In this document: positions 1 to 9,624 of the stretch, piece after piece
How the letters are laid out: each line of letters opens with the position of its first letter
Numbering within the stretch: position 1 is the stretch's first letter
Assembly: GCA_903946925.1 (NCBI GenBank)
Contig: CAJAXK010000364.1
Span: forward strand, 1 to 32,177
Source of the DNA: an uncultured Bacteroidales bacterium
GTDB taxonomy: Bacteria > Bacteroidota > Bacteroidia > Bacteroidales > UBA4417
Length of the DNA: 32,177 nucleotides
Reading direction: 5' to 3'
Notes under the pieces: generated by a model
The model's database searches: none
What the model was told of the DNA's origin: nothing
The model's input: only the letters and a program-made list of their open reading frames with translations
Program-made: the position numbers and the translations under genes

Positions 1-3000
1 GTACTCCATCCCGGTTTGCGAGTTGTTCAAACCTAAAAGCACACCTGTATCGCCTTCGCAATAATAACCTCCGTTTGAACCGGTTACTACAAAAATATCT
101 GGCAATGGATTTACCGAAATGGCGGCAAAACCATGGATGGAATCAGTTGGGACATTGCAAAATTTGTCATTCGCTGAGGTTATCCACCACGATGAATTTG
201 TAACCGGACTAACCATAAACTTATAAGGGGAAGTATTTGTAGTTATTGTTGTTGGTGTTAGTCCATCGGTATAAGATACATCCCAAGGCGGGGTACCGGT
301 CAAATCTATACTTATTTCGGTTGATGTTCCTTCGCAAATAGCAGTGGTTCCGCTCATTGTCGCACTTGGATTTGGGTGCACAGTCAGCAGCATAAAATCA
401 TCACTATCCAAACCCTTGCAACCAAGTAAATGAAGGGAAAGCATAATAATTTTACCTGCATCGGTTGGTCCGGGAACATAAACCGGGTGAACAATCGAAT
501 TATTGATAAAATTTCCATCTCCATTTGTACTCCATGTAATATCCTGTTGATAAAGTGCAGAATCATTCAATAACACAAATGGGTTTCTTCCACAAACCGA
601 ACCATCTGGACCAGCATTAGGAATTGGAATCGGGTCTATAAGCAGTTGAACCTGATCGTTGACGGAAGTTGCAGCACAATTTTCCACTCCATGGGCTGTT
701 AACGTAAAGATAATCTGACGGTTAATCGTAGTTAAATCTATAGCTCCCGGATAGTAAATCGGGTCTATAAAAGTTGAATCATTAAAATGTCCGTCACCTC
801 CAGATTGTGTCCATAAAATGGATGAATTATTGATATGTTGTGCATTTGCGGCCAACTGATACTGTGTTTTGTCGCTGCATATATAATCATCCACACCAGC
901 AAAAACAACAGGGTAAGGCGTTACCGAAAGCATTTTATTATCGCTTACTGTTTTTAAAGCACAGGTTAACAAACCATTGGCCGATAATGTAAGGTTGACT
1001 GTTCCGGCATTAAAATCGTTTGTGCCTGGCATGTAGGTTGGCAACAAACTGTTTGCATTGCTAAAAATTCCATCACCACCTATCCAATGGACAGAACTGG
1101 AGTTAGCGCTGGTAGCACCATTAAGCAAAACCGGATCTTTTACACATAAAAATTCATCCACACCTGAATAAACGGTTGGCATGGGATCAATAACAAGGAA
1201 AACCTGATCGGAATGAGTTTGTGTGGCACATTCATCGCTGCCTTGCCCGGTAAGTGTGAGGATAACGGAGCCCGATGCTTTATCCTCCGGACTTGGTAAA
1301 TAGGTAGCATTTATTGAACCCTGATTGAGAAACGTCCCATTCCCGGATGATGACCATGCTACCGAAGAACAAAAGGATTTGCTTCCCGAAAGCAAATACG
1401 AATCGGCAGCACAAAAAGAATTGTCGATTCCAGCATTTACAATGGGCAAAGGATTGATGGTCAATAATCGGGTATCAATAGCTGTATCAGCAGAACAGGC
1501 TTGCGAACCGGCAACTTTCAAGGTAAGCAAAACATTTCCGGTTTCGTTGGATGCCGGGTGGTAAACCGCAGAAATAGAATTGGGATTAGAAAGGTTTCCC
1601 AAACCGTTTTCAAACCATTGAACCGAATTTTGATTTGCAGCCGCTGCACCTGTAATCGGGTAATCAAAACCCTGGCACGAAATGCCGTCATTGCCAGCAT
1701 CTGCTACTGGCAAAGGGACAATGGTAAGGCTCATGGTGTGGCTGGCTGGCTGGCAGTTCGACAATCCATTTGATGTCAACGTAATTGTGACTGTTCCAGT
1801 CTCATTAGCTCCCGGATGATAAGTTGGTGACAATGTATTTGTGCCAGTCAAATTACCGGTTCCCGTTTCAGCCCAGGTGTAAGTAGAATAATTTGCCGCT
1901 GACGCGCCTGAAATTGTATAAGTCGTGTTTTGGCAAATTGATGCATTGTTTCCTGCAAAAGCGGTTGGGAATGCCTGAATTTCCAGTTGCATCGCATCGG
2001 TTATTGCAGGGCAGGGGCTGTTGCCGGATGCTACAAGTGTTAAAGTGACTAATCCGGTTTCGCCCAAAGCCGGGACGTAAGTTGGGGTTAGTGTTGTGGC
2101 ATTCAGAAGATTGCCCGCACCGCTTTTTGTCCAGGTGGTAGAAATCGAATTTTGGGCATTAGCCAATGAAACTGTGAAAGGATTTCCCTGGCATGTTGAT
2201 GCATCCGGACCGGCAGTTGCACTTACGGCTGGAACAATTGTTAAAGTGGTAGTGCTTTGAACACTGCTGCACTGTTCTAATCCTTCGGCTGTTAAAGTAA
2301 ATGTTACTGTGCCTGTTTCATTGGTTCCCGGTATATAAGTTGGTGTAAGTGAATTTAATGGCGAAAGCGTGCCTGAGCCAACAAACGACCAAAGTATGGT
2401 TGAATAATGTTGGGCTAAAGCATTGAATATTGTATAATTTGAGCCAGAGCAAATACTGCTTGCTGGCCCGGCATTGGCAATGGGCGGCGGGTTAATTGTC
2501 AAAGTCATGGCATCGCTTACCAAAGCACAAGGTGGGTTTCCGGTTGCTGAAAGCGTTATGGTTACATCGCCGGTTTCCCCTGTTCCGGGAATATAGGTTG
2601 GTGTGAATCCAGAAGTATTAGTCAGATATCCGCTTCCGTTTTCGTTCCATGAATAAGTCAAATTATTTGAGGCTGAAGCACCTGAAATTGTATAACTCGC
2701 ACCTTCGCAAATACTTGCATCATTTCCTGCAATTACAACCGGTGATGGATTGATAGTAAGATACATGAAATCCGTTGCTGTTGGGCAAGGCGAAGCACTA
2801 TAGGCTGTTAAGTAAACTGACAGAACATTTGGATCCCCAATTGCCGGAGTATAGGTTGGTGAAAGTGTATTTGCATTGGTAAAATTCCCTAACCCACCTA
2901 AAGCAATCCAGGAAACTGAAGTGGAATTAGGCGCGCTTGCTCCCGAAACTGTAAAAGGCTGTAATTGGCATGTTGATTTATCCGGGCCTGCGTTGGCTGT

Positions 3001-6000
3001 GGCCTGATGGCTGAAATGCAAGGTTAGCTGGTCGGTAACATCGGTACAAAAAGGTTCAGTGGCAGTCAACGTTAATAATACTGAACCAGCAGTTTTATCG
3101 GCAGCACTTGGTGTATATATTGGATTTATTACTGTTGGATCGTCAAATATTCCGGTGCCTGATCTTGTCCAAAGCAAGCTTGCATTTGCATTGGCTGTTG
3201 CACCAGTAATCGGGATGGTTTCGGCAGTTTCACAAACAGTAATATCGTTTCCAGCATTTATTACGGGTAAAGGATTAATAGTAATGATCATTTGATCTAT
3301 AGAATTGGTACAAGGAGAAATCCCATTTCCGGTTAGTGTTAAGGTAACATTTCCGGTTTCGTCAACTGCCGGGACATAAGTAGGTGTGAGTGATGTAACG
3401 TTCATGAGGTTTCCGGTGCCACTTCGTGACCAAACAATCGACTCGGTATTCTGTTGGCTGGCTGTTGAAACGGTAAAGGAATTTCCCTGACAAATAGTAG
3501 CATTCGATCCCGCATAAACAATTGGTTCTTTTTGGATTGTTAGAGTCATGGCATCCGATGTTCCCAGACAGGCTGTCCCGTTGGACGGAATAAGTGTTAG
3601 TGTAACCGAACCCGAGTTTACATCAGCAGCACTAGGTGTATAGGTTGCATTAACCGAACCTTGGTTAGTAAAACTTCCCGAGCCAGAGGTTGACCACAAT
3701 ACTGAAGTTGCCCCTACTGCAGTGGCATCAGAAAGGATATATGGATTTGTTCCGCAGGTAGATCCGTCAAAACCGGCATTTGCAACTACCGAATAAGTTA
3801 CAGTTACGGTTTTATCTATAGGCAAACTTGCACAACCTCCTATGGTAACAATAAGCGTGTAAGTTCCTGAATTAGCTGTTGAAGCGTTAGGTATGGATAT
3901 GTTTTGACTCGTTGAAGTAAACCCGTTTGGCCCCGACCATAGATACGTGTACCCGGGAGATGCGGTTGTGCTTAAACTTAGGGTTCCGCCAACACAAATA
4001 GCAGAACTTCCTGAAATAACCGGGGTTGGGGTTGCAACAACCACGACATCTTTACACGCGTTTGATTGTGTAGGCAGACCTTCGTTCACAACCAAACTAA
4101 CATTATACGTTCCGGCAGAATTGTACGAATAAACCGGTGGATTTAGAAGGGTTGATGATGAAACAGAAGCATTGGTACAACTCGGGAAACACAAACGCGA
4201 AATGGAGTTGCTTGTAACATTCATCACAAAAGCATATAACGAATCGCCAACCCTGAAAAGTTCCGAAATATGGTGTGGGAAGGAGAAGTTTGCAACATTA
4301 CCCAGCGAAACACCTGTTGGTGTGCTCAGTAAACCATTCGGGAAAGTTAGCTTTACCAGATCATTTGGGATTTCGTTTACCACAAAACCTGTGATTTGTC
4401 CGCAATCTTTTAAAATGGTGATGGAACGCGGTGTATTCATTGCGCCTCCCACATTCCCGATATTGGAGCCCGAAGGAATATTCACCAGCGAATTGCCAAA
4501 ATCCAATCTCGATAAGGTGCTGTTGGTCCTGTTTACCACAAACATATACCAGTTGCCGTTATCCTGGATTGGGTAAAAACCGACCGGTCCGCTCAATCCC
4601 CAATTGTTGTCGAGGTTTGTTGCCACAGGGGTATTTGCCAAACTATTGCCAAAATTTAACATTAATAAAGTGCTTGTGCCATAATTCCCAACAAAACTGT
4701 ACCAGTTCCCATCGTCGTAAAAAGTGTAGATGGTATGGGCATAGTTCATTAAGCCACTTATATTTCCAAGGTTTACGGCTGTTGGGGTATTGCTTAGGCT
4801 TGTTCCAAAATTCAAACGGAATAAACTATTGGTCTGTCCCCCTGCAATCAAACCATACCAGTTGCCGGAAACGTTATCCTTTTTTATCTGTATGCCTTCG
4901 ATAGCTATTTGCAGTATGCCGCCTAAGTTGCCAAGATTTGTTGCCACAGGAATGTTGGTGAGGCTTGTGCCAAAAGTCAATCTGGTAATTGTTCCGTTGT
5001 TGATATTGGTAATAAAAACAAAATAGTTGTCACCATCCTTTGCCAATGCCGAGTACACAGGTCCATTCAGCGACCCCTGGTTTCCCAGATTTACACCAAC
5101 AGGAACCGTTGACAAATTTCCCGAGCAGAAATTCCAATAATAGGAGTTTCCACCTGTTGAAGTGTTCTGGATTGTAATATTTTCGTTAACACAAACGGTA
5201 TCGGGAAGGGTAAAATCAGCAACTGCAGCTTCGGAAGTAAGCAATATTTTGGCAAGGAAAAGATCGTTGCCTCCGCCGTTAAAAGTCGGGTCGTAAGCGT
5301 TGGTGGTAACGGGCATATTGGAAGAACCGGTTTCCCCGATAAAAATTACGGTATCGGCTGAAAAAGCAATTGCATCGCCACTTTCGCTGCTGTTTCCCCC
5401 AAAATAAGTTGAATACAACAACGAAGATGTGTTCAAGTTAAATTTCGAGACAAAACAATCTGTAGTGCCACCGTTAAATGTATTGTCGTAAGGCAATGCC
5501 GTTGTTGGAAACCCATCTTGGCAACTACCAGTAATCAACAGGTTTCCAGACGGATCGATGGTAAATTCGTTTGCATTATCAGTTCCCGGTCCACCGAGAT
5601 AACTCGAATAGAGAAGATTTGTGCCGGTACTGTTCAGCTTAACGATTACACCATCCGAATCGCCACCATTAAAACTCTGGTCATAAGCTCCTGCTGTGGT
5701 TGGAAATCCGGATGCGGCTTTCCCTACCAAAGTGATGCTGCTGCTGCCATCCAAAAACAAATCAGAAACTGACAAATCGTCGCCAGGGCTTCCAATCATA
5801 GTTGAAAAAATCAGGTTCGATAAGGTTGGATCAAATTTACTCACTGCAATATCGGAACCACCATTAAAAGAATTGTCATACGCTCCGGCTGTTGTTGGAA
5901 AATCCCCTAAAACCCAGGATGAAACATAAATATTTGATAAATTGTCGATTGCAATCCCACCGCTCCTATCGCGGGCAGTACCGCCAATAAAAGTAGAATA

Positions 6001-9000
6001 AAGCAGGTTGCTCCCGTTGGCACTTAATTTGAAAACAACTACATCGTAATCCCCGGCTAAAGTCTGCTGGTAAGCACCTGGAGTTGTCGGAAAATAAAAT
6101 CCCGCATATCCCAGCACATAAATATTTCCTGAAGCGTCCAGACAGAAATTGGCAACTTGCTCATCAGTGCTGCCGCCAACTAAAGTTGAAAATATCAGGC
6201 TGTTTCCTGCATTGTTTAATTTTAAAACAAAAATATCTTCCAATCCCGCATGTGCTGTTTGATAAGCACCAGCCGTTGTTGGAAACCCTGCTGCACCCGC
6301 CAATCCAAGGACCAAAATATCGTTCGCCGTTCCCGAAAGCAATATATCGCTGGCGATATCCAAACCTGTGCTGCCAATGTAAGTGCTGAAAATCAACTGA
6401 GTTCCCGTTGGGTTTAATTTTAATACTACTGCATCATAATCACCACTGTTTGCGATAGAAAAGGCTCCTGGGCTTACCGGAAAATTGCTGCTTAGGGTTC
6501 TTCCCCCAAAATACATATTCTGCTGGCTATCCCTGATTACACTTGTCGTCCACATTTCATTGTTGTTACCGCCAAAATAACTGCAATAAATCAATTGTGG
6601 GTCAATAATCAGGTCAAAATCAGGGTTATAATCCTGAACTTCAAACTTTACCCTTAAACCATCTTCAACTTTGTAGTTTACTTTTACCAAAACTTTCGTC
6701 CCATTTATCATTTGGTAAGCTTCGGGGATGTGTTCGGTAATTTCACCAGTTTCGGAAAATAATTGCAGTGCACCCAAATCATTGATCGAAATGCTTTTTA
6801 TACCGCTGTATTTCAATATTATATCCGATATTTTAGCTTTAGGATGAAGCACAAAATCACTCTTTATCCCGGCGGTTTCATTGTAGTAAACCAAATCAAT
6901 TTGGTTGTAAAGGTTTTTATATGCCAAAGTGCTGAACGAGCCAATATCGGTTTGCCATTTCGATGGATCGTTTCCGATAAAAAAATTGGTTTTCCCAATC
7001 ATTGGTTCCCTTTCCTCAAAAACCGGATTTTTATTGCTGTTTTCAAAATCAACTTGCATGTTCAGGATGTTTGCATTTACGGAATCTTGTCCATTTCCAT
7101 GCGAAATAAACTGATGTACAATATGTTGATCGAAAAAGAAAGTGTTTGATTTTGCCGATATCAAGCAATATTTGGAACCATTGTTAAACTGTCCCTGGTT
7201 TTTCATGAACCATGCGGGAAAACTTTTCTGGTCTTGCTTCTTGGCAACTGTAACGGGCATGTTCGACGATTTTGTGTCGCCGGCAATTATTGCTGTGTCG
7301 CCGTTCATCATCAGTGCTACTCCGTAATCACTATCACTGCCTCCAAGGTACGATGAGTATAATAGCTGTGAAGCCGCGGGATTGAACTTTGCCACAAAAG
7401 CATCATCAAAACCATTAAATGTAGCATCGTAACACCCCGGAGTAGTTGGGAAACCTGCACCGGCAAGACCGGTAATTACTGGATTCCCGGCATTGTCGAG
7501 GCAGAGGCTGTATGCTTGATCGCTTCCTGTACCTCCAATCAGCGTTGAATATATCAGGTTGCTGAATGTTGGATTTAATTTGGTAAGGAATACATCGTAA
7601 GTGCCGCCGGCAAAGGTTTGGTTATAAGCACCTGTTGTTGTTGGAAACCCTGACCCACATCTCCCGGCAATAGTAACCTGGTTCAAATTATCAACCATAA
7701 ACCCATCTATAGGCGAATCGTCTCCACTGCTACCTAAGTACGTCGAATACAGCAGTGAAGTCAGCCCAGGATTAAATTTACAGACCACCGCATCTTTGCC
7801 ACCGCCATTAAAAGTAACATCGTAAGCACCTGCAGTAGTTGGGAATGTTCCTTCTGCCGAACCCGAAATATAAACATTGCCCGAGTTATCTAAAGCTACA
7901 TCATGACCCCTGTCGTGCGAGGTTCCACCTATCATAGTCGAAGCCAATAATATGGTTGCTGTTGGGTTCATTTTTGAAACAAACAAATCGTAAGTACCGT
8001 AATTTGTGTTTGTTGCCTGATAGACTCCTTGTGTGGTCGGGAAATTGGAACTCGAATATCCGGCAATATAAATGTTCGACGATGCATCAACTATCATATC
8101 CTGGATGTAGTCTTCCAGATCACTCCCGATATAGGTCGAAAACAGCAAAGTATTGCCAGAATTATTCAGTTTGAGCACAAATCCATCGCATGATCCGCCA
8201 GCATAAGCTCCCTGTAAAACCCCAGATGTTGTCGGGAATCCCGAACCACGTGTCCATCCCGCTACTACCACATCGTTTGAACTCCCGCTCAAAGCAATCC
8301 CATAAGGGCAATCATCACTGCTGCCGCCAATATAAGTTGAAAAAAGAAGTTGCGTTGCAGTTGGGTTAAATTTGAAAACCACAATATCGTACAGTCCGTG
8401 GAAAGTGGATGAATACGAGCCGGCAGTAACTGGGAAATCTGTGCTTTTTGTTTTTGCAGCCAGATATATGTTTCCTTGGGCATCCTTCACAATATTTGCA
8501 TGAAAAAACTGGTCTTCGCCACTGCCCCCAATGTAGGTGCAATAAACCAATTGTGGGTCAATAACCAAATCGTAATCAGGGTCGTAGCCCGAAACCTGGA
8601 ACCCAACTTTGTTTCCTCTTTCAATCCTGAATTGTGCTTTTACAAGCTCTTTTTTACCTTTTATTATTTGATATGCTTCCGGGATTCGTTCTGTTAATTC
8701 CCCCGCATCGGTAACAAGCACCAATTCGCCCTTGGCGTTTATCGAACCAGATTTTATCCCACTGTATTTCAAAATAATTTCCGATATTTCACCACCAGGA
8801 TGAACAATAAAATCGTTTTTCACCCCAATTGTTGAGGGATAGTAGGCCAAGTCTATCTTATTGTAAAGCTCCTTATAAACCAGCTTTCCGAACGAATGGA
8901 CATCGATTTTCCACTTTGACGGGTCGTTTCCAATAAAAAAATTTGATTTAGCTGCCAAATGATCCTGTTCCTCAAAAACCGGGTTCGGATTGCAGTTTTC

Positions 9001-9261
9001 AAAATCAATGCGCATATTCAAAACTCTCGAAATTGTGGAATCTTGATCTTTAGAAGCAGTGGTAAATTGATGGATAATATACTTATCGAAGAAAAAAGTG
9101 GTAGATTTTGCTGATTTCAAACAATATTGTGAACCATTATCGAACTGCCCCCTGTTTTTCATAAACAAGGCCGGGATACTCAAATTTTCGTTGGCTGCAT
9201 TTATATTGTTGGTTATAAATACATTAACAAGAAAAAGGCAAAATAATATTCTATGTTTCAA
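1..9261 (-). CDS. Giant secreted multidomain surface protein (DUF7948/SBBP x2, PKD, Ig-like repeats), C-terminus missing
   Basis: The frame stays open from a TTG start at 9261 to the left edge: 3,087 codons, no stop. An in-frame TAG lies about 50 nt upstream and no ATG intervenes, so TTG is chosen; it gives MKHRILFCLFLVNVFITNN, a good signal peptide. Domains in order: DUF7948 (about 9190-8540), seven SBBP propeller repeats (8540-7250), a second DUF7948 (7245-6590), seven more SBBP repeats (6590-5230), a PKD-like domain split by a propeller-like insert (5225-4010), then 13 or more Ig-like repeats of about 86 residues. Such proteins are normally exported by T9SS and act as surface adhesins or matrix proteins; the expected sorting domain would lie beyond the window. 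The adhesin role is inferred from architecture only. The partial end (CEGDTGVLLGL) looks like yet another Ig/PKD module. Confidence 0.9.
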   Translation of the reverse strand, partial: MKHRILFCLFLVNVFITNNINAANENLSIPALFMKNRGQFDNGSQYCLKSAKSTTFFFDKYIIHQFTTASKDQDSTISRVLNMRIDFENCNPNPVFEEQDHLAAKSNFFIGNDPSKWKIDVHSFGKLVYKELYNKIDLAYYPSTIGVKNDFIVHPGGEISEIILKYSGIKSGSINAKGELVLVTDAGELTERIPEAYQIIKGKKELVKAQFRIERGNKVGFQVSGYDPDYDLVIDPQLVYCTYIGGSGEDQFFHANIVKDAQGNIYLAAKTKSTDFPVTAGSYSSTFHGLYDIVVFKFNPTATQLLFSTYIGGSSDDCPYGIALSGSSNDVVVAGWTRGSGFPTTSGVLQGAYAGGSCDGFVLKLNNSGNTLLFSTYIGSDLEDYIQDMIVDASSNIYIAGYSSSNFPTTQGVYQATNTNYGTYDLFVSKMNPTATILLASTMIGGTSHDRGHDVALDNSGNVYISGSAEGTFPTTAGAYDVTFNGGGKDAVVCKFNPGLTSLLYSTYLGSSGDDSPIDGFMVDNLNQVTIAGRCGSGFPTTTGAYNQTFAGGTYDVFLTKLNPTFSNLIYSTLIGGTGSDQAYSLCLDNAGNPVITGLAGAGFPTTPGCYDATFNGFDDAFVAKFNPAASQLLYSSYLGGSDSDYGVALMMNGDTAIIAGDTKSSNMPVTVAKKQDQKSFPAWFMKNQGQFNNGSKYCLISAKSNTFFFDQHIVHQFISHGNGQDSVNANILNMQVDFENSNKNPVFEEREPMIGKTNFFIGNDPSKWQTDIGSFSTLAYKNLYNQIDLVYYNETAGIKSDFVLHPKAKISDIILKYSGIKSISINDLGALQLFSETGEITEHIPEAYQMINGTKVLVKVNYKVEDGLRVKFEVQDYNPDFDLIIDPQLIYCSYFGGNNNEMWTTSVIRDSQQNMYFGGRTLSSNFPVSPGAFSIANSGDYDAVVLKLNPTGTQLIFSTYIGSTGLDIASDILLSGTANDILVLGLAGAAGFPTTAGAYQTAHAGLEDIFVLKLNNAGNSLIFSTLVGGSTDEQVANFCLDASGNIYVLGYAGFYFPTTPGAYQQTLAGDYDVVVFKLSANGSNLLYSTFIGGTARDRSGGIAIDNLSNIYVSSWVLGDFPTTAGAYDNSFNGGSDIAVSKFDPTLSNLIFSTMIGSPGDDLSVSDLFLDGSSSITLVGKAASGFPTTAGAYDQSFNGGDSDGVIVKLNSTGTNLLYSSYLGGPGTDNANEFTIDPSGNLLITGSCQDGFPTTALPYDNTFNGGTTDCFVSKFNLNTSSLLYSTYFGGNSSESGDAIAFSADTVIFIGETGSSNMPVTTNAYDPTFNGGGNDLFLAKILLTSEAAVADFTLPDTVCVNENITIQNTSTGGNSYYWNFCSGNLSTVPVGVNLGNQGSLNGPVYSALAKDGDNYFVFITNINNGTITRLTFGTSLTNIPVATNLGNLGGILQIAIEGIQIKKDNVSGNWYGLIAGGQTNSLFRLNFGTSLSNTPTAVNLGNISGLMNYAHTIYTFYDDGNWYSFVGNYGTSTLLMLNFGNSLANTPVATNLDNNWGLSGPVGFYPIQDNGNWYMFVVNRTNSTLSRLDFGNSLVNIPSGSNIGNVGGAMNTPRSITILKDCGQITGFVVNEIPNDLVKLTFPNGLLSTPTGVSLGNVANFSFPHHISELFRVGDSLYAFVMNVTSNSISRLCFPSCTNASVSSSTLLNPPVYSYNSAGTYNVSLVVNEGLPTQSNACKDVVVVATPTPVISGSSAICVGGTLSLSTTASPGYTYLWSGPNGFTSTSQNISIPNASTANSGTYTLIVTIGGCASLPIDKTVTVTYSVVANAGFDGSTCGTNPYILSDATAVGATSVLWSTSGSGSFTNQGSVNATYTPSAADVNSGSVTLTLIPSNGTACLGTSDAMTLTIQKEPIVYAGSNATICQGNSFTVSTASQQNTESIVWSRSGTGNLMNVTSLTPTYVPAVDETGNVTLTLTGNGISPCTNSIDQMIITINPLPVINAGNDITVCETAETIPITGATANANASLLWTRSGTGIFDDPTVINPIYTPSAADKTAGSVLLTLTATEPFCTDVTDQLTLHFSHQATANAGPDKSTCQLQPFTVSGASAPNSTSVSWIALGGLGNFTNANTLSPTYTPAIGDPNVLSVYLTAYSASPCPTATDFMYLTINPSPVVIAGNDASICEGASYTISGASASNNLTYSWNENGSGYLTNTSGFTPTYIPGTGETGDVTITLSATGNPPCALVSDAMTLTINPPPIANAGPASSICSGSNYTIFNALAQHYSTILWSFVGSGTLSPLNSLTPTYIPGTNETGTVTFTLTAEGLEQCSSVQSTTTLTIVPAVSATAGPDASTCQGNPFTVSLANAQNSISTTWTKSGAGNLLNATTLTPTYVPALGETGLVTLTLVASGNSPCPAITDAMQLEIQAFPTAFAGNNASICQNTTYTISGASAANYSTYTWAETGTGNLTGTNTLSPTYHPGANETGTVTITLTSNGLSNCQPASHTMSLTIVPLPVADAGNDGISCQGFDYPITGAAAANQNSVQWFENGLGNLSNPNSISAVYHPASNETGNVLLTLKVAGSQACSADTAIDTRLLTINPLPIVNAGIDNSFCAADSYLLSGSKSFCSSVAWSSSGNGTFLNQGSINATYLPSPEDKASGSVILTLTGQGSDECATQTHSDQVFLVIDPMPTVYSGVDEFLCVKDPVLLNGATSANSSSVHWIGGDGIFSNANSLLPTYMPGTNDFNAGTVNLTLSANGLLTCALKTVSDNKMLSVTPYPVVFAGVDDYICSDKTQYQLAANAQHINNSSILWTQSGGDGHFNDSTFIDPIYYPGAIDLTTINRQIIFTLTAHGVENCAATSVNDQVQLLIDPIPIPNAGPDGSVCGRNPFVLLNDSALYQQDITWSTNGDGNFINNSIVHPVYVPGPTDAGKIIMLSLHLLGCKGLDSDDFMLLTVHPNPSATMSGTTAICEGTSTEISIDLTGTPPWDVSYTDGLTPTTITTNTSPYKFMVSPVTNSSWWITSANDKFCNVPTDSIHGFAAISVNPLPDIFVVTGSNGGYYCEGDTGVLLGLNNSQTGMEY
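615..3780 (-). repeat. At least 13 tandem Ig-like repeats in the giant protein
   Basis: Repeats start at about 3778, 3510, 3255, 2990, 2733, 2475, 2212, 1959, 1698, 1430, 1164, 900 and 618 on the minus strand, spaced 253-282 bp. Each opens with (N/T)AGxDxSxC, has a W(x)xxGxGxL core and ends GTVTLTLTAxGxxxC. The two cysteines per repeat sit where a disulfide could close the Ig-like sandwich. This type of repeat is common in long Bacteroidota adhesins. Confidence 0.85.
4010..5225 (-). other. PKD-like domain with an inserted propeller-like repeat array (part of the giant protein)
   Basis: A PKD-type strand (ADFTLPDTVCVNENITIQN, then YYWNF) is interrupted after CSGN. The insert is about 320 residues of repeats with the pattern NLGNxG, DGNWYxFVxN, LxRLxFGxSLxNxP. 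The PKD-like domain then resumes with SYNSAGTYNVSLVVN. The insert probably forms its own propeller, since the blade pattern recurs about five times. It is distinct in sequence from the SBBP arrays. Confidence 0.7.
5230..6590 (-). repeat. SBBP beta-propeller array 2 (coding repeat)
   Basis: Seven SBBP repeats of the same 65-66 residue period as array 1, starting at YCSYFGGNNNE and ending at NGGGNDLFLAKILL. Unlike array 1 its last repeat is complete. It follows the second DUF7948 copy directly, so DUF7948 plus seven SBBP repeats form one module that occurs twice. Confidence 0.85.
7250..8540 (-). repeat. SBBP beta-propeller array 1 (coding repeat)
   Basis: Seven repeats of about 65 residues (195-198 bp) lie inside the giant protein. 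Each carries a strand of the form (Y/F)STYIGGSxxD followed by N-V-Y-I-x-G and FPTTxGAYxxxxNGGxxDxFVxKxN, the SBBP signature. The seventh repeat stops early, at SSNMPVT, where the second DUF7948 begins. Confidence 0.85.
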
Positions 9262-9544
9262 GGTCTTGAGCAACGTAACTGCATGAGTTGTTTGGCGAAG
9301 TAAAGGTACATCCTATATTTGTGTTTTCACATGTTATTTAATGTTTGAGTCCACTCCGAAAACCCTCAAAAAAAGAAAACCAAGGAGGCACAGAGGTACA
9401 CAGAGGTACACAGAGTATTGTTATTCAGATATTTAAACTTTGTGAAACTTAGAGATTTAGTGACTTTGTGGCAAAAAAGACTTTTCGGAGTTGCCTCAAT
9501 ATTTACGTATTTTGAAAAAAACTCAAGTTTTTATCTCCCGGTTG
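9262..9544. other. Intergenic region with cacagaggta-type short repeats
   Basis: There is no gene in this spacer between the giant gene and the TetR gene, which are divergent. At 9385-9415 the 10-bp word CAGAGGTACA is repeated after CAAGGAGGCA. At 9436-9476 a similar word in roughly complementary form (ACTTTGTGAAACTTAGAGA, then ACTTTGTGGC) follows. No convincing promoter was found for the giant gene. Confidence 0.5.
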
Positions 9545-9574
9545 TTGGGAATCTGATTTTTATTTATAATTTTG
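9545..9574 (+). promoter_or_regulatory. Bacteroidota-type promoter for the efflux locus
   Basis: TAATTTTG at 9567-9574 fits the Bacteroidota -7 consensus TAnnTTTG exactly. A TTG at 9545-9547, 19 bp upstream, fits the -33 element. The TetR start codon lies 51 bp downstream. Confidence 0.5.
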
Positions 9575-9579
9575 ACCGG

Positions 9580-9605
9580 TTGGTTAAATTATAAAGTTAA
9601 ACCAA
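9580..9605. promoter_or_regulatory. Inverted repeat, candidate TetR operator
   Basis: TTGGTTAAA (9580-9588) and TTAAACCAA (9597-9605) form an inverted repeat matching at 8 of 9 positions with an 8-bp centre. It lies just downstream of the -7 box and 20 bp before the TetR gene, where autorepressor operators of this family usually sit. Function is inferred from position and symmetry. Confidence 0.45.
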
Positions 9606-9624
9606 TTGATAAAAATTATTTTCG

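Noticed and set aside
7200-7260. Frameshift at the junction of the two DUF7948 modules
   Set aside because: The frame is continuous through the junction and both sides read as good protein in that single frame.
1325-9286. Many plus-strand ORFs of 60-157 codons
   Set aside because: All lie antisense to one continuous minus-strand frame with clear domain repeats; they show no domain or signal of their own.
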